Shown in pieces: positions 23,379 to 32,385 of a stretch of DNA of 64,000 nt. The notes beneath the pieces are model-generated. The model was not told the DNA's origin. It saw only the letters and a list, made by a program, of their open reading frames with translations, and made no database searches. Where the stretch lies: contig ATMD01000003.1 in the NCBI GenBank assembly GCA_001856825.1, positions 27,796 through 91,795 of the forward strand, in the 5' to 3' direction. Each line of letters begins with the position of its first letter. Within the stretch, counting starts at the first letter, position 1. The translations under genes were made by a program, and so were the position numbers. The stretch comes from Thermoplasmatales archaeon I-plasma. Its GTDB lineage: Archaea; Thermoplasmatota; Thermoplasmata; Thermoplasmatales; GCA-001856825.

Positions 23379-25754
23379 GTGGCTGATGGAGGAAACAAGA
23401 GGCATATTTTCTATTCCGGCGGAGCCGCAAGTGCTTTTTCAGCAATAAGCAGTCTAGAAGCCCAAGGGATAAAAGAGCTGATAAGGGAGATATCATCGTC
23501 TGTAAAGGTAAACATAATCACTGAGGAGGAAAGCCTGGTTGCACTCCTGAAGTCCGGTGCCTCTGTAGATGACCTTCTTACTATGAAGTCAATCCAGAAT
23601 TTCCTGAAGATAATGGGGGAGACTTCAAAGGTACACAAACTTGTCGCAGGGGACAGTTCGGAGAAGAAGATCGAGAGGTACAGTGAAATCACCCTTAATT
23701 ATTATAAACTCATTTCGGAAATGGGGAAGAGCGAGGCAGAGGATTTCTGTGAGTTCATCACTCTATTTCCTATTAATCATAACCTTTCGGCCAATTATGT
23801 GAGCCACATACCTCCATTCCTTGCACCATACCACAAGATATTCACTTCTCACTACGATGTAAAGAAGAAAAAACCGAAAATATCAAAGAAGAGATTTCCA
23901 GATTACTATTCCGAGACAAGGTGGATTGTCAGGGACATACTGAGAAGGGAAGGTCTGAAAATCATAGTTGTTCCGGATGATTTATTCGCGGTCAATGTGG
24001 CAAAGGAGCTTGAGATGTATGGTGTAAGCCCAACCGTGGCTTCACCGGTTCCGGAATTCATTCTCAATGATTCTCCGTACAATTTTGTCATTTCCCTACT
24101 GAGGGCTATTGACGAGGACTTCTCCTATGAAACAATGATCCCCCTCTTCCAGAACCCATACTCAGGCATAGACAAAAGCAAGATTTACAGCATCAAAAGG
24201 CAGTGTTACGATAAGAACATTACTAAGGGAATAAACGACTGGAAGACGCTGTTCGAAGAACTCAGGATAAGTAGTGGAATCCTTGGGGATTTGGACGCTC
24301 TATCAAGGGAAATTGATCAAGAGGGTGGCATTAGGGAGCTGGTTGTATTATGCGAAAAATACCTGGGAGAAAGAAATTACCCGAACAAGATTCTTAATGT
24401 TCTTGCCTCTTCATTTGAGGACTATAGGAATGACACCATTGGGATAATTAACGATCTAGAATCCATGAAATATCTACCGAGGGTTAGCATAGTAGGAGGA
24501 ACAGAAGTTCTGATAGGGGGGCCCATGGATTTTCTTGGATTAGAGATAGACAATCTATACCTTGCCGGACTTGATGCCGCTTCCTCACTCCGTTCCTTTT
24601 CAGAGGAATCTCGTGACTTCATCTCAAAACTGGGGCTTGAGGACGCTTATGAAAAGATGGTCGACAGCGCATATAGAGAATTACTGGATCAATCGGAGTC
24701 AGTCACTATGACCTATTCGTCAACGGATGAAAAGCTGTCATATACGGAGTCCATACCTTTATATGACGAGATCGAGGCTCAGGAGGAATACGTGCCGAGG
24801 GACTTGGTGTTCATACCTGAGAAACCCGTCGCTGATTGGGAGCTTGGTTCAGGGGTTATGGTGAAGGACAAGTATACCCTTGAGAAGTCCATCATAGATG
24901 CGAGACTTCAGAAACCAATCTATCCCACGTTCGTCGAGAATTACGCGGGATGTCATTTCAAGGGGTTTGTGAATGGCCTTCTGGGAGTGGACGAGGTTGA
25001 CCCGCCGAGGGAATTCCTGGACCCTAGAACAACGGGGTCGATGACCCACAGGATACTTGAAAAGTATTATTCAACCGATATATCGCCTGCAGACTTCGGG
25101 AAACTCGCTGATTCTTACGTGAAGGGAGAAATTAGCAGGGAGAAATTTGAGTCAAGAATCGAGGCACTGAAGTTTTACAGGGACAAGTACATAGCTAATG
25201 GCAAATTGGTTAAATTTTTCGTTATGGATGTAAATCATGCACTTGAACTTGGAAGGAAGACTATACAGAAGGAATTCCATTTTCCGACCAGTGACCAGCA
25301 GGTCTTTTATGAAGTAGGGGGAAACAAGATAAGGATAGGGGGGTATGTTGACAGGGTTGACGAGGAGGGGGACGCACTTTGCATAATAGACTACAAGAGT
25401 TCGCTCTACGGATATCCAAAGAATGACCTATGCGACGAAAGGCACGGGAAGGTTCAGCTCTTCTTTTATAAACTCGGCGTTGAGAGTATATTGAGAAAGA
25501 AGGTCAGGGCTGCAGCATACGTTTCGTTCAGGGACATAAATGAAGGGTTCAATACTGCAGGCTTCTTCAATGCGATACCAAACGAGGAGGCCCAGCTCAG
25601 GAAATGCAGGGAAATTGTAGATCCTGTGTTGGAGTGTTTCCTGAGCGGGGATGTGGATCCAGTTGTGAAGGAGGGGGATAGTCTCTGGAAATGTGAAAAT
25701 GAACTTTTCTGCCCTCTTCTGAGCGTCTGCAGAGTCCAGGAAAGGAGGTGGTAA
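23379..25754 (+). CDS. AddB-like protein with RecB-family nuclease domain and Fe-S cysteines
   Basis: A 791-residue protein. The N-terminal and middle parts resemble a helicase fold without a functional Walker A (SGGAASAFS at the expected place). The C-terminal quarter is a PD-(D/E)XK nuclease: GGYVDRVD then IIDYKSS (about residues 653-673) and GKVQLFFYKLG. One Cys near residue 523 (AGCHFKG) plus a C-terminal CENELFCPLLSVC cluster (about 771-784) have the split arrangement of the 4Fe-4S staple in AddB-type nucleases. GTG start at 23379 has a TATA-like AATTTATT about 26 nt upstream. The UvrD-type helicase gene follows after 1 nt, so the two probably form a resection complex. Confidence 0.75.
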   Translation: MADGGNKRHIFYSGGAASAFSAISSLEAQGIKELIREISSSVKVNIITEEESLVALLKSGASVDDLLTMKSIQNFLKIMGETSKVHKLVAGDSSEKKIERYSEITLNYYKLISEMGKSEAEDFCEFITLFPINHNLSANYVSHIPPFLAPYHKIFTSHYDVKKKKPKISKKRFPDYYSETRWIVRDILRREGLKIIVVPDDLFAVNVAKELEMYGVSPTVASPVPEFILNDSPYNFVISLLRAIDEDFSYETMIPLFQNPYSGIDKSKIYSIKRQCYDKNITKGINDWKTLFEELRISSGILGDLDALSREIDQEGGIRELVVLCEKYLGERNYPNKILNVLASSFEDYRNDTIGIINDLESMKYLPRVSIVGGTEVLIGGPMDFLGLEIDNLYLAGLDAASSLRSFSEESRDFISKLGLEDAYEKMVDSAYRELLDQSESVTMTYSSTDEKLSYTESIPLYDEIEAQEEYVPRDLVFIPEKPVADWELGSGVMVKDKYTLEKSIIDARLQKPIYPTFVENYAGCHFKGFVNGLLGVDEVDPPREFLDPRTTGSMTHRILEKYYSTDISPADFGKLADSYVKGEISREKFESRIEALKFYRDKYIANGKLVKFFVMDVNHALELGRKTIQKEFHFPTSDQQVFYEVGGNKIRIGGYVDRVDEEGDALCIIDYKSSLYGYPKNDLCDERHGKVQLFFYKLGVESILRKKVRAAAYVSFRDINEGFNTAGFFNAIPNEEAQLRKCREIVDPVLECFLSGDVDPVVKEGDSLWKCENELFCPLLSVCRVQERRW

Positions 25755-25755
25755 T

Positions 25756-28095
25756 GTGAGCGGAGATTTCGTAACTGCGGTTCCCGGATCCGGCAAGACT
25801 GAAACACTAATAAACAAGTGTTACGAGCTAATGCAGGAGCAAGGTCCTGAAAACGTTGTAGCAATTACATTCACCGAGAGAGCATCAGAAGAGCTCATAG
25901 AGAGGTTGAAGAAGAAGGCTCTCAAGGACGGACAAATTGACCTGATAAGGCAACTGCCGACTTCGAACGTAGGAACAATACACAGTTTCTGCTCAAAGAT
26001 AGTAAGAAAATATGGGATGGAAATCGGAATACCTTGGTATTTCCGCGTCATGGATGACTTAGAATCGTTCAATCTTTTGGAGAAGAGTGTAAGGAATTTT
26101 ATAATAAGGACAAGAAATGAGAGGAAAATAACAGAAGAAGGGTTAATCCTGAACAGGATACTTGAGGAGTTCGGGACAGACATAGAGCAGGTCATAAAAG
26201 ACTGCTCTGGAATCATGGAGGCTTCAAAAGGATATCTTGATTACATGATTTTTACCAACAACTCTTTCTTCACAAATTATGCTAAAGAAGCTTATGACGA
26301 TCAGGTGATGAAGGAGGTTTCATCGAGACTGCGGATATCTATGCTTCCTGATCTTCTGTCCCTACTATCCTTCTTCGTGATTGAATACCAGAATGTCAAA
26401 CAGAGGTCAAGGCTGATGGATTTCGACGATCTGCTACTGTACACACTTAGGATAATGGATTCAAAGGGTGAGGAGATAGCAGGAAAGTTCAGGTACATTC
26501 TTGTGGACGAATTCCAGGATACTGACGAGCTACAGATTGCAATCTTCGAGAAATTCCTGGAACACGGGGCCTCATTTTTCGTAGTAGGTGACCTCAATCA
26601 AAGCATCTACTCGTTCAGGGGAGCTCATCCCGGTGCGCAAAGAAGATTCTCTTACCGGATTTCCAACCAGATATCTTTGAAGACAAACAGGAGGAGCGGA
26701 AGGAATCTAATCGCATTCTTCAACCGTTTCTTTCCTAACATAATGGAGTATGAGGAGATGGATGGCCTCTCAGATCACGATGGAGGCGCATTCTGTTATA
26801 TTGAAGAAGACAAGATTCAAACAGTTGCCGAAATAATAAAGAAAAAAATCAGGGAGGGCGAGCTGCCTGGAAGAATTGCTGTCCTAAGTCGGACTTCAAC
26901 AGATTTCTTCAACCTGAAAAGGTACCTGAATAAGCAAGGCGTAGATTGTGTTCTGGTATCAGGTGAATCAATCCTGAAGTCGCAGGAAGGACTCGACATC
27001 AGGTCGCTCGTTCGTTATCTTGCCGATCCAGGTGATCAGGTTGCCCAGGTATCCCTTCTATTCTCCCCCTTGTTTAACATGAATGCTTCCGAGGTCGCCA
27101 CTTCCAAGGATAGCATGGGAGAGATTCTGGAAGGTAAACTGGGAAAGTACAGGGAGGGGCTGAAGCACGAAAGGCTAGATTTCATTCTGAACAAGATACT
27201 GCTAAATGAGGGGTACATATCTGCATTACTTGGAGCACCTGAAGGCATGGAACGAACGAGCAGGCTTAGCAGGATCATGGAATTGGTATCCTCCCATATC
27301 ACGGAGTACGGCGGCGATCCATACCTAGTCTCAGAGTGGCTGCAGAATGCCGGTGAAAGTAAGGAAAGCGGACCAGTTGAAGACCTTCTGGAGGACATGT
27401 CGCGCGTAAAAATAATGACTATACATCAGTCAAAAGGACTGGAGTTCAATACTGTGATAATTTATGACCTAAGACCTGGGCTGGACAGGGAGAAATACTA
27501 TTCGGACGAGTATTCAGGAATAGTTGCTAAAAGGGACAAGGATTTCATAAATTCTCCAAGCAGGAAGATCATTGGAAAGAGCGAGAAACACAATTTCTCC
27601 TTGAATGAGGAATCAAGGATATTGTATGTCGCGTTCACTAGGGCCAAGTATGAGTTGCACGTGATACTCTCCGAGAAGGAACTAAAGGATGAAAAGGCAG
27701 CAAGGAAATCAGACGACTTGGTGAGCCTCTTTCAGAGAACCTTGGGGCTGTGGAGGGAAAGCGGGAAAAAGGAGAGAAATGAAGCCATTGAGAGAATGTC
27801 GATGAGCCCTTCAAAGGTCACTATAACAGGCCCTATAGAGCGAAAGAGGCTTGAACAGAATCCTGCGAGCATAAGGAGGCTGGAAGGGGGGCGGATCAAT
27901 CTTCAGAGAGAAGATGACAATGAAGATGCAATCAAACAATTCCTGAAGGAAAAGGGAGACAGGATAAAAGAATTCAGGATATCTTCAATGGGTTCAAGAG
28001 TTACTACTTCAGAGCAGGGCATAAGGATCTTTGAGGACAAACCAGTTTCCAATAACTATTTTGTAAGTGATGGAAAGATTAGCTACATACTTTAG
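25756..28095 (+). CDS. UvrD/RecB-type SF1A helicase (AddA-like, without nuclease)
   Basis: A 779-residue SF1A helicase that begins almost directly at motif I, AVPGSGKTE (residues 8-16). Motif II DEFQDT is near 251, motif III GDLNQSIYSFRGA near 277, motif IV KTNRRSG near 308, motif V TIHQSKGLEF near 555 and motif VI YVAFTRAKYEL near 624. There is no C-terminal nuclease domain, unlike AddA or RecB. Its GTG start lies 1 nt after the stop of the AddB-like gene. The pair could process double-strand ends in an archaeon in which HerA is encoded next door. Confidence 0.88.
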   Translation: MSGDFVTAVPGSGKTETLINKCYELMQEQGPENVVAITFTERASEELIERLKKKALKDGQIDLIRQLPTSNVGTIHSFCSKIVRKYGMEIGIPWYFRVMDDLESFNLLEKSVRNFIIRTRNERKITEEGLILNRILEEFGTDIEQVIKDCSGIMEASKGYLDYMIFTNNSFFTNYAKEAYDDQVMKEVSSRLRISMLPDLLSLLSFFVIEYQNVKQRSRLMDFDDLLLYTLRIMDSKGEEIAGKFRYILVDEFQDTDELQIAIFEKFLEHGASFFVVGDLNQSIYSFRGAHPGAQRRFSYRISNQISLKTNRRSGRNLIAFFNRFFPNIMEYEEMDGLSDHDGGAFCYIEEDKIQTVAEIIKKKIREGELPGRIAVLSRTSTDFFNLKRYLNKQGVDCVLVSGESILKSQEGLDIRSLVRYLADPGDQVAQVSLLFSPLFNMNASEVATSKDSMGEILEGKLGKYREGLKHERLDFILNKILLNEGYISALLGAPEGMERTSRLSRIMELVSSHITEYGGDPYLVSEWLQNAGESKESGPVEDLLEDMSRVKIMTIHQSKGLEFNTVIIYDLRPGLDREKYYSDEYSGIVAKRDKDFINSPSRKIIGKSEKHNFSLNEESRILYVAFTRAKYELHVILSEKELKDEKAARKSDDLVSLFQRTLGLWRESGKKERNEAIERMSMSPSKVTITGPIERKRLEQNPASIRRLEGGRINLQREDDNEDAIKQFLKEKGDRIKEFRISSMGSRVTTSEQGIRIFEDKPVSNNYFVSDGKISYIL

Positions 28096-28225
28096 ATTGC
28101 ATTAGGCTGCTTGGAATTCATATAGAGATTGCTAAAGGGACGTGGACATATAAATCGTTCCCTAAATTGGGCAGATAGAGAAAATTCATTGAGAGATATT
28201 TTATATTTTTATAGAATTAGGCTTA

Positions 28226-28300
28226 GCTCCGGTGGTGTAGACCGGCCAAGCATATGGGGCTCTCAATCCCACGACCCGGGTCCAAATCCCGGCCGGAGCA
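28226..28300 (+). tRNA. tRNA-Glu (anticodon CTC)
   Basis: Full cloverleaf: acceptor GCTCCGG/CCGGAGC with discriminator A at 28300, D stem GTGT/GCAT, anticodon stem TGGGG/TCCCA with loop CTCTCAA (anticodon CTC, glutamate), and T stem CCGGG/CCCGG with loop TCCAAAT. No encoded CCA and no intron. A TATA-like TTTATATTTTTATA (about 28199-28212) lies about 20-25 nt upstream. Confidence 0.94.
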
Positions 28301-28342
28301 TATTGGAAATAAGCAATTATCGTACAATTTCAATTTCCACAA

Positions 28343-29002
28343 TCAGGCTCCAGCCGTAGAAAGCATCAATACTACTTGCTCCTTGAACATTGTTGTTTCG
28401 TAGGTTATAGCTGGTCCATAGAATTGCATTATGAGTAAGTAATTCTTGTCCTGTGCAAAATAGACATTGATTGGTGTGGATGAGATGTTCCCTTTCCAGA
28501 GTGCATAATGGAAACCATAAAAGTAACCAGTAGAAACCTCTGTTGTACCTACGTACAGAGAAGTTTCAAGCGTCGAGTATGAAGAACTTGCCTGAGATGT
28601 GCTGTTCATCTCCATTATCAATGTGGAAACGGCAACGATAGATGAGGCGTTGATGGAATTGTTGGTCTGTAGAGGGAAATAGACCCAGGCTTCTGCATAG
28701 AGCAATCCTTTTGAAGAGAATTTTGGAGGCAGCGAAAATGATAGATTTGATGTGTAATTGGTCCCTATGAACTGAATCCCGTAAGTCCTTGTAAAGTCGG
28801 AGGTTGGCAGAAATGCGAAGGAAGGCTGCGGTCCTCCTTGATATGGGGAAAATGTGTAATAGTAGTGGACAACGACAATAATACCTACAGACGCCAAGAC
28901 AACCACAATCGCAATAACCGTCGCTAACTTAAGGCGATACCCTTTGGGTGGCTGGGACGGCAGCTGGGGGTCTATTTGATAACGTGAGGGGGGATGGGGC
29001 AC
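28343..29002 (-). CDS. N-terminally anchored extracytoplasmic protein
   Basis: A 219-residue protein with a short proline-rich basic N-terminus, one transmembrane helix (LATVIAIVVVLASVGIIVVV, about residues 26-45) and an outer domain rich in Ser, Thr, Asn, Tyr and Phe. Many N-x-S/T sequons are present (for example NYTSN and NSSI-like sites), as expected for a glycosylated archaeal surface protein. Topology is most likely N-in, C-out. No catalytic motif is visible and I do not recognise the family. Confidence 0.6.
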   Translation of the reverse strand: MPHPPSRYQIDPQLPSQPPKGYRLKLATVIAIVVVLASVGIIVVVHYYYTFSPYQGGPQPSFAFLPTSDFTRTYGIQFIGTNYTSNLSFSLPPKFSSKGLLYAEAWVYFPLQTNNSINASSIVAVSTLIMEMNSTSQASSSYSTLETSLYVGTTEVSTGYFYGFHYALWKGNISSTPINVYFAQDKNYLLIMQFYGPAITYETTMFKEQVVLMLSTAGA

Positions 29003-29381
29003 AGATTTTTATAAGAAATGAATTTAAAAGATTTTCCAAGCTAACCGAAATAATCCCTTTTTCAGGCAATTAAGTTTTTACAAATGGAATTTGATCAATA
29101 GGCCCATAATGCACGCCAATAATAACTGCTTCTATCTCGGGCATATTAACTAAATATCTCTTTCATTGAGATTGATTATTTGCGGCATTAAACTCTCAAG
29201 GTCGTCGACACTTGCTTTAAGTTACTGAATATGTAACTGGTGTTCTAGATTTCCAGACGAAAGAGACCAACGCACAGGTACTCCTCCTATGACAATGGGA
29301 AATGAACGAATCTAAAGACCTAAAGGTAATAGTAATAGGAGAGCCGTTGTTCTCCAGCTTGATAGAGTCCTTCAGTTTGGT
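29003..29381. other. 379-nt intergenic stretch without a clear gene
   Basis: This stretch lies between the minus-strand surface protein gene and the minus-strand DUF1059 gene. Its left end holds the TATA-like promoter of the surface protein gene (ATTTTTATAAG region near 29006-29015 and more AT-rich DNA). I see no tRNA, no convincing RNA hairpin and no long frame. A 27-codon plus-strand frame from ATG 29304 to 29387 starts like a response-regulator or GTPase strand (LKVIVIGEP) but stops inside the DUF1059 gene, and may be a remnant. Confidence 0.5.
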
Positions 29382-29567
29382 TTAGAAGAAGCTCTTCTTT
29401 ATAGCGCTTTCGACCTTTTTTGCGACGTCTGGTGGTATCTCATTCATATTGTGAGCAGTCTTGGCGTGATTGACTATCAGTGGCATCAACTCTTCCTTAG
29501 TTGAAGCTTTAGTCTCGAAGCCACAGTTCATGCCAATGTCTGCACACTTAAAACTGTACTTTGCCAT
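29382..29567 (-). CDS. DUF1059-family protein
   Basis: A 61-residue protein that fits DUF1059: YSFKCADIGMNCGF at the start with two conserved cysteines, then a helical STKEELMPLIVNHAKTAH and EIPPDVAKKVESAIK. Function of the family is unknown; the Cys/His pattern suggests metal binding. A TATA-like TTATATTTATAT lies just upstream of the ATG on the minus strand. Confidence 0.85.
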   Translation of the reverse strand: MAKYSFKCADIGMNCGFETKASTKEELMPLIVNHAKTAHNMNEIPPDVAKKVESAIKKSFF

Positions 29568-29673
29568 ATAAATATAACTTAATTCCTCATATATACATTG
29601 CTGTTGGCAAAAAGGTAACTATTTTCAGCGGATGCTTCTAAATACTTTTTAACGAGATGCCCATATCAATTCA

Positions 29674-30183
29674 ATGGAAAGACCCTCTTGGGATGAATAC
29701 TTCATGCGAATGGCCTTCATGGCAGCCACTAGGTCTAATTGTGTTAGGAGGAAGGTGGGTGCTGTCATCGTTAAGGAGAAGAGGATAATGGCAACTGGAT
29801 ATAACGGTCCACCCAGAGGCGCACTTCACTGCGATGAGGTGGGTTGTCTAAGGGATAAGCTCAACGTCCCATCTGGAGAAAGGAGGGAACTTTGCAGAGG
29901 TTTGCATGCTGAGCAGAATGCAATCATCCAGGCCGCTTACAATGGAACGGCAATCAATGGAAGCATAATATATGTGACTACTCATCCCTGTTCTGATTGT
30001 ACCAAGATGATCATCAATTCTGGCATTAAGGAGATAATATTCTCTGAAGGGTATCCAGATGAGCTGTCTGAGCTCATGCTCATAGAGAGTAGTATAGAGA
30101 CACGCCAATACGATGTATCACAGGATTTCAAGAATCTACTATTCGGGTCAAGCGTTGAACTCATACACAAAATTGATGATTAG
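29674..30183 (+). CDS. dCMP deaminase-family protein
   Basis: A 169-residue zinc-dependent deaminase. HAEQNAI (residues about 77-83) supplies the zinc His and catalytic Glu, and HPCSDC (about 107-112) the two zinc cysteines; [11 protein letters not shown] and TGYNGPPRG are typical of deoxycytidylate deaminase, which makes dUMP for thymidylate synthesis. A TATA-like AAATACTTTTT about 27 nt before the ATG indicates a leaderless mRNA. Confidence 0.9.
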   Translation: MERPSWDEYFMRMAFMAATRSNCVRRKVGAVIVKEKRIMATGYNGPPRGALHCDEVGCLRDKLNVPSGERRELCRGLHAEQNAIIQAAYNGTAINGSIIYVTTHPCSDCTKMIINSGIKEIIFSEGYPDELSELMLIESSIETRQYDVSQDFKNLLFGSSVELIHKIDD

Positions 30184-30238
30184 GTAGAAAGCTCCCTATC
30201 TTCGAACAACGGGAATGCAAAGTCACAGAAGATCGAAT

Positions 30239-31171
30239 CTAGAAAGTGTCCAGCTTATCCTTAATCTCCTGATACTTGTCCTCGATCCTCTTAATCTGTT
30301 CCTGACTCAGTCTCCATCCGTTTGACTGGAGGTTGATTGTTGCCTGGTCCCTATTTTTTGCACCTGGGATCGGTATAACATTATCCCTTGATATTAGCCA
30401 GTTAAGCGCCAGTTGCACCACAGAATGTCCTGTCTCCAACGATATGTCCTTCAACACAGAGAGGAATGAGGCTATCATCCTGATGTTCGGTTCCGTGAAG
30501 AGTTTATTGCTCTTTCTGACGTCGCTCGCCTCTAGGTTTGCGTGGTCATACTTGAATGTGAGGAGTCCCTGTGCTAGCGGTGAATAGGCGATTACGCTTA
30601 TCTTCTCCTTTGTTAGGTAGGGGAGCATTTCCTCCTCAATCTCTCTCTGCAGGATGTTATACCTTACCTGGTTGGACACTATGTCCATGTTTGAAAGGTA
30701 GGACCTTGCTTCTTCTATCTGGCAAACACTGAAGTTGGAAAGTCCGATATACCTAATCTTCCCATTGTTTGCCATTCTTTCCAGTGTCTTCATCGTTTCC
30801 TTGAGGGACGTGTAGATGTCTGGCCAGTGCAGTTGATAGAGGTCAATGTAATTTGTGTTGAGCCTCTTTAGGCTTCCCTCCAATGCTCTCTCAAGGTATT
30901 CCGGTTTCAAATGATTGCCCGAGGCTTTCGTTGCTATAACTATGTCGTCCCTGTTATCTTTAATGACTTCCCCTATGACTGATTCAGAATGGCCATCTCC
31001 ATAAACTTCAGCAGTATCGATGAAATTCAGGCCCATTTCAATTGAGGTCAAAATTGCGCTTTTTACATCAGAATCTACGATTTTGCCCCATCCCTTGGCT
31101 CCGGCTTGCCAGGCTCCGAGGCCTATTACAGATACCTTTAGGTCGGATTTCCCTAGATTCCTATACTCCAT
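30239..31171 (-). CDS. aldo/keto reductase
   Basis: A 310-residue TIM-barrel oxidoreductase with the catalytic tetrad visible: Asp and Tyr in FIDTAEVYGDGHSE (residues about 51-64), Lys in VIATKAS (about 82) and His in LYQLHWPD (about 115). The C-terminal IPIPGAKN contributes to NADPH binding. Physiological substrate cannot be deduced. It stands alone, divergent from the Orc1-like gene, with TATA-like DNA in the shared 54-nt gap. Confidence 0.9.
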   Translation of the reverse strand: MEYRNLGKSDLKVSVIGLGAWQAGAKGWGKIVDSDVKSAILTSIEMGLNFIDTAEVYGDGHSESVIGEVIKDNRDDIVIATKASGNHLKPEYLERALEGSLKRLNTNYIDLYQLHWPDIYTSLKETMKTLERMANNGKIRYIGLSNFSVCQIEEARSYLSNMDIVSNQVRYNILQREIEEEMLPYLTKEKISVIAYSPLAQGLLTFKYDHANLEASDVRKSNKLFTEPNIRMIASFLSVLKDISLETGHSVVQLALNWLISRDNVIPIPGAKNRDQATINLQSNGWRLSQEQIKRIEDKYQEIKDKLDTF

Positions 31172-31225
31172 GCTTCGACATAATAGGGTTTATAATTAAT
31201 TTTCGTTTAAGGTGATAAATCAGAA

Positions 31226-32311
31226 ATGAAGGTTATTAAAAACTCAGCAATCCTCTCGCAGGATTACATCCCGGAATCTGTAATAGGCAGGGAAGATAAG
31301 CTGAATGAACTTGAGGAACTAATAAGCGGAAGTGATGTATCATCCACATTTGTAGTCCGTGGGAACCCCGGGACGGGGAAGACGCTTATTGGAAAAACAT
31401 TGCTCAAGCAGCTGAAAAGCTTCAGGGGGACGTACGTGAACTGCTACATCAACCAGACTGACAGGTCCATCATATCCACCATCTTGGATAACCCTAGCAT
31501 AAGGCTTCCAGAAATAGGAAATACCAGGGCAGAATCACTTGCCAACATTCTTTTCAGGGAACTTAATGGAAGAAATAATCTCGTGGTACTTGACGAATCA
31601 CAGTCTTTAAAGAAAGCGCACGGCCAGATTGTGTATCTTCTTTCCAGAAGCAAGGAACTCGGAGGCCCTGAAATAAAGCTTGTCCTACTATCTATGGAAG
31701 AACCAGAAATGTACCTGGATAGAAGTACCCTTTCAGGAATAGGGAAATACAACAGGATCTCTCTCAAGGAATATGATGCCAATGATCTTTACAAGATTAT
31801 ATCATCAAGAGCAAACCTAGGCCTTTACGAAGGCGCGTACACTGATGGCGCAATTTCAAGGATATCAGAACTTGCAGAGGAGAGCGGAAGTGCAAGGGTC
31901 GCGATAGAACTTCTGAGAAACTCTGCATTGTATGCCGAAACGAGAAACGTATTTCTGGATGAGGATTCGGTTCTCCAGGCATACAGGGACTTCTCACCAC
32001 CTCTTGAAGATAGTTCACTCATAAATCTGGAGGAGGATGAAATCCTTCTACTGAGGTCCCTGCTAGAATCCGTAAATATTGAGAACGGATTCAAAACATC
32101 TGACATCAAGAATCTGGACAAGAATATCTCTGACTCCAAGATGTACAAGTTCCTGAAAACAATAGAGGTTTCTGGACTGGTTAAGAAGAGCAGGATTGGA
32201 AAAGGGTATTCAGGGGGAGTCGAGAACGAATACGTTCTGAGAGTTCCACCAAAGGTACTGCTGAGTAAGCTTAGTTTAATGGAAAAGGCTGGAAAGTTGT
32301 CAGGCGGCTGA
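31226..32311 (+). CDS. Orc1/Cdc6-type AAA+ ATPase, divergent paralogue
   Basis: A 361-residue AAA+ protein with a C-terminal winged-helix region. N-terminal IGREDKLNELEELI, Walker A GNPGTGKTLIGK (residues about 44-55), a Walker B of the form LVVLDESQSL instead of the usual DEID, and a sensor 2 region GSARVAIELLRN (GDAR in canonical members). The divergent box and the lack of an ORB-like sequence upstream suggest a paralogue with a specialised role. It has an SD-like AAGGTGAT before the ATG. The canonical Orc1 gene lies 4 kb downstream (36170). Confidence 0.8.
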   Translation: MKVIKNSAILSQDYIPESVIGREDKLNELEELISGSDVSSTFVVRGNPGTGKTLIGKTLLKQLKSFRGTYVNCYINQTDRSIISTILDNPSIRLPEIGNTRAESLANILFRELNGRNNLVVLDESQSLKKAHGQIVYLLSRSKELGGPEIKLVLLSMEEPEMYLDRSTLSGIGKYNRISLKEYDANDLYKIISSRANLGLYEGAYTDGAISRISELAEESGSARVAIELLRNSALYAETRNVFLDEDSVLQAYRDFSPPLEDSSLINLEEDEILLLRSLLESVNIENGFKTSDIKNLDKNISDSKMYKFLKTIEVSGLVKKSRIGKGYSGGVENEYVLRVPPKVLLSKLSLMEKAGKLSGG

Positions 32312-32350
32312 CATTAAATATAGCCCCGGTTATACGTTAGAATATAAAAA

Positions 32351-32385
32351 AGCTTATATAGTGTCATATTAATGTCATTAATATG
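32351..32385 (+). promoter_or_regulatory. TATA box and perfect palindrome over the FtsZ-like gene start
   Basis: A TATA box (GCTTATATAG, 32352-32361) lies about 26 nt before the ATG at 32383, so transcription should begin at the start codon. Over the same site is a perfect inverted repeat, CATATTAAT at 32365-32373 and ATTAATATG at 32377-32385, separated by GTC. The GTCA tetramer also recurs three times at 11-bp spacing (32363, 32374, 32385). This places a likely repressor operator exactly on the initiation region. Confidence 0.6.

Noticed and set aside
29250..29268. TTCCAGACGAAAGAGACC as a second ORB-like element.
   Set aside because: It lacks the G run and has several mismatches; it is not adjacent to an orc gene.
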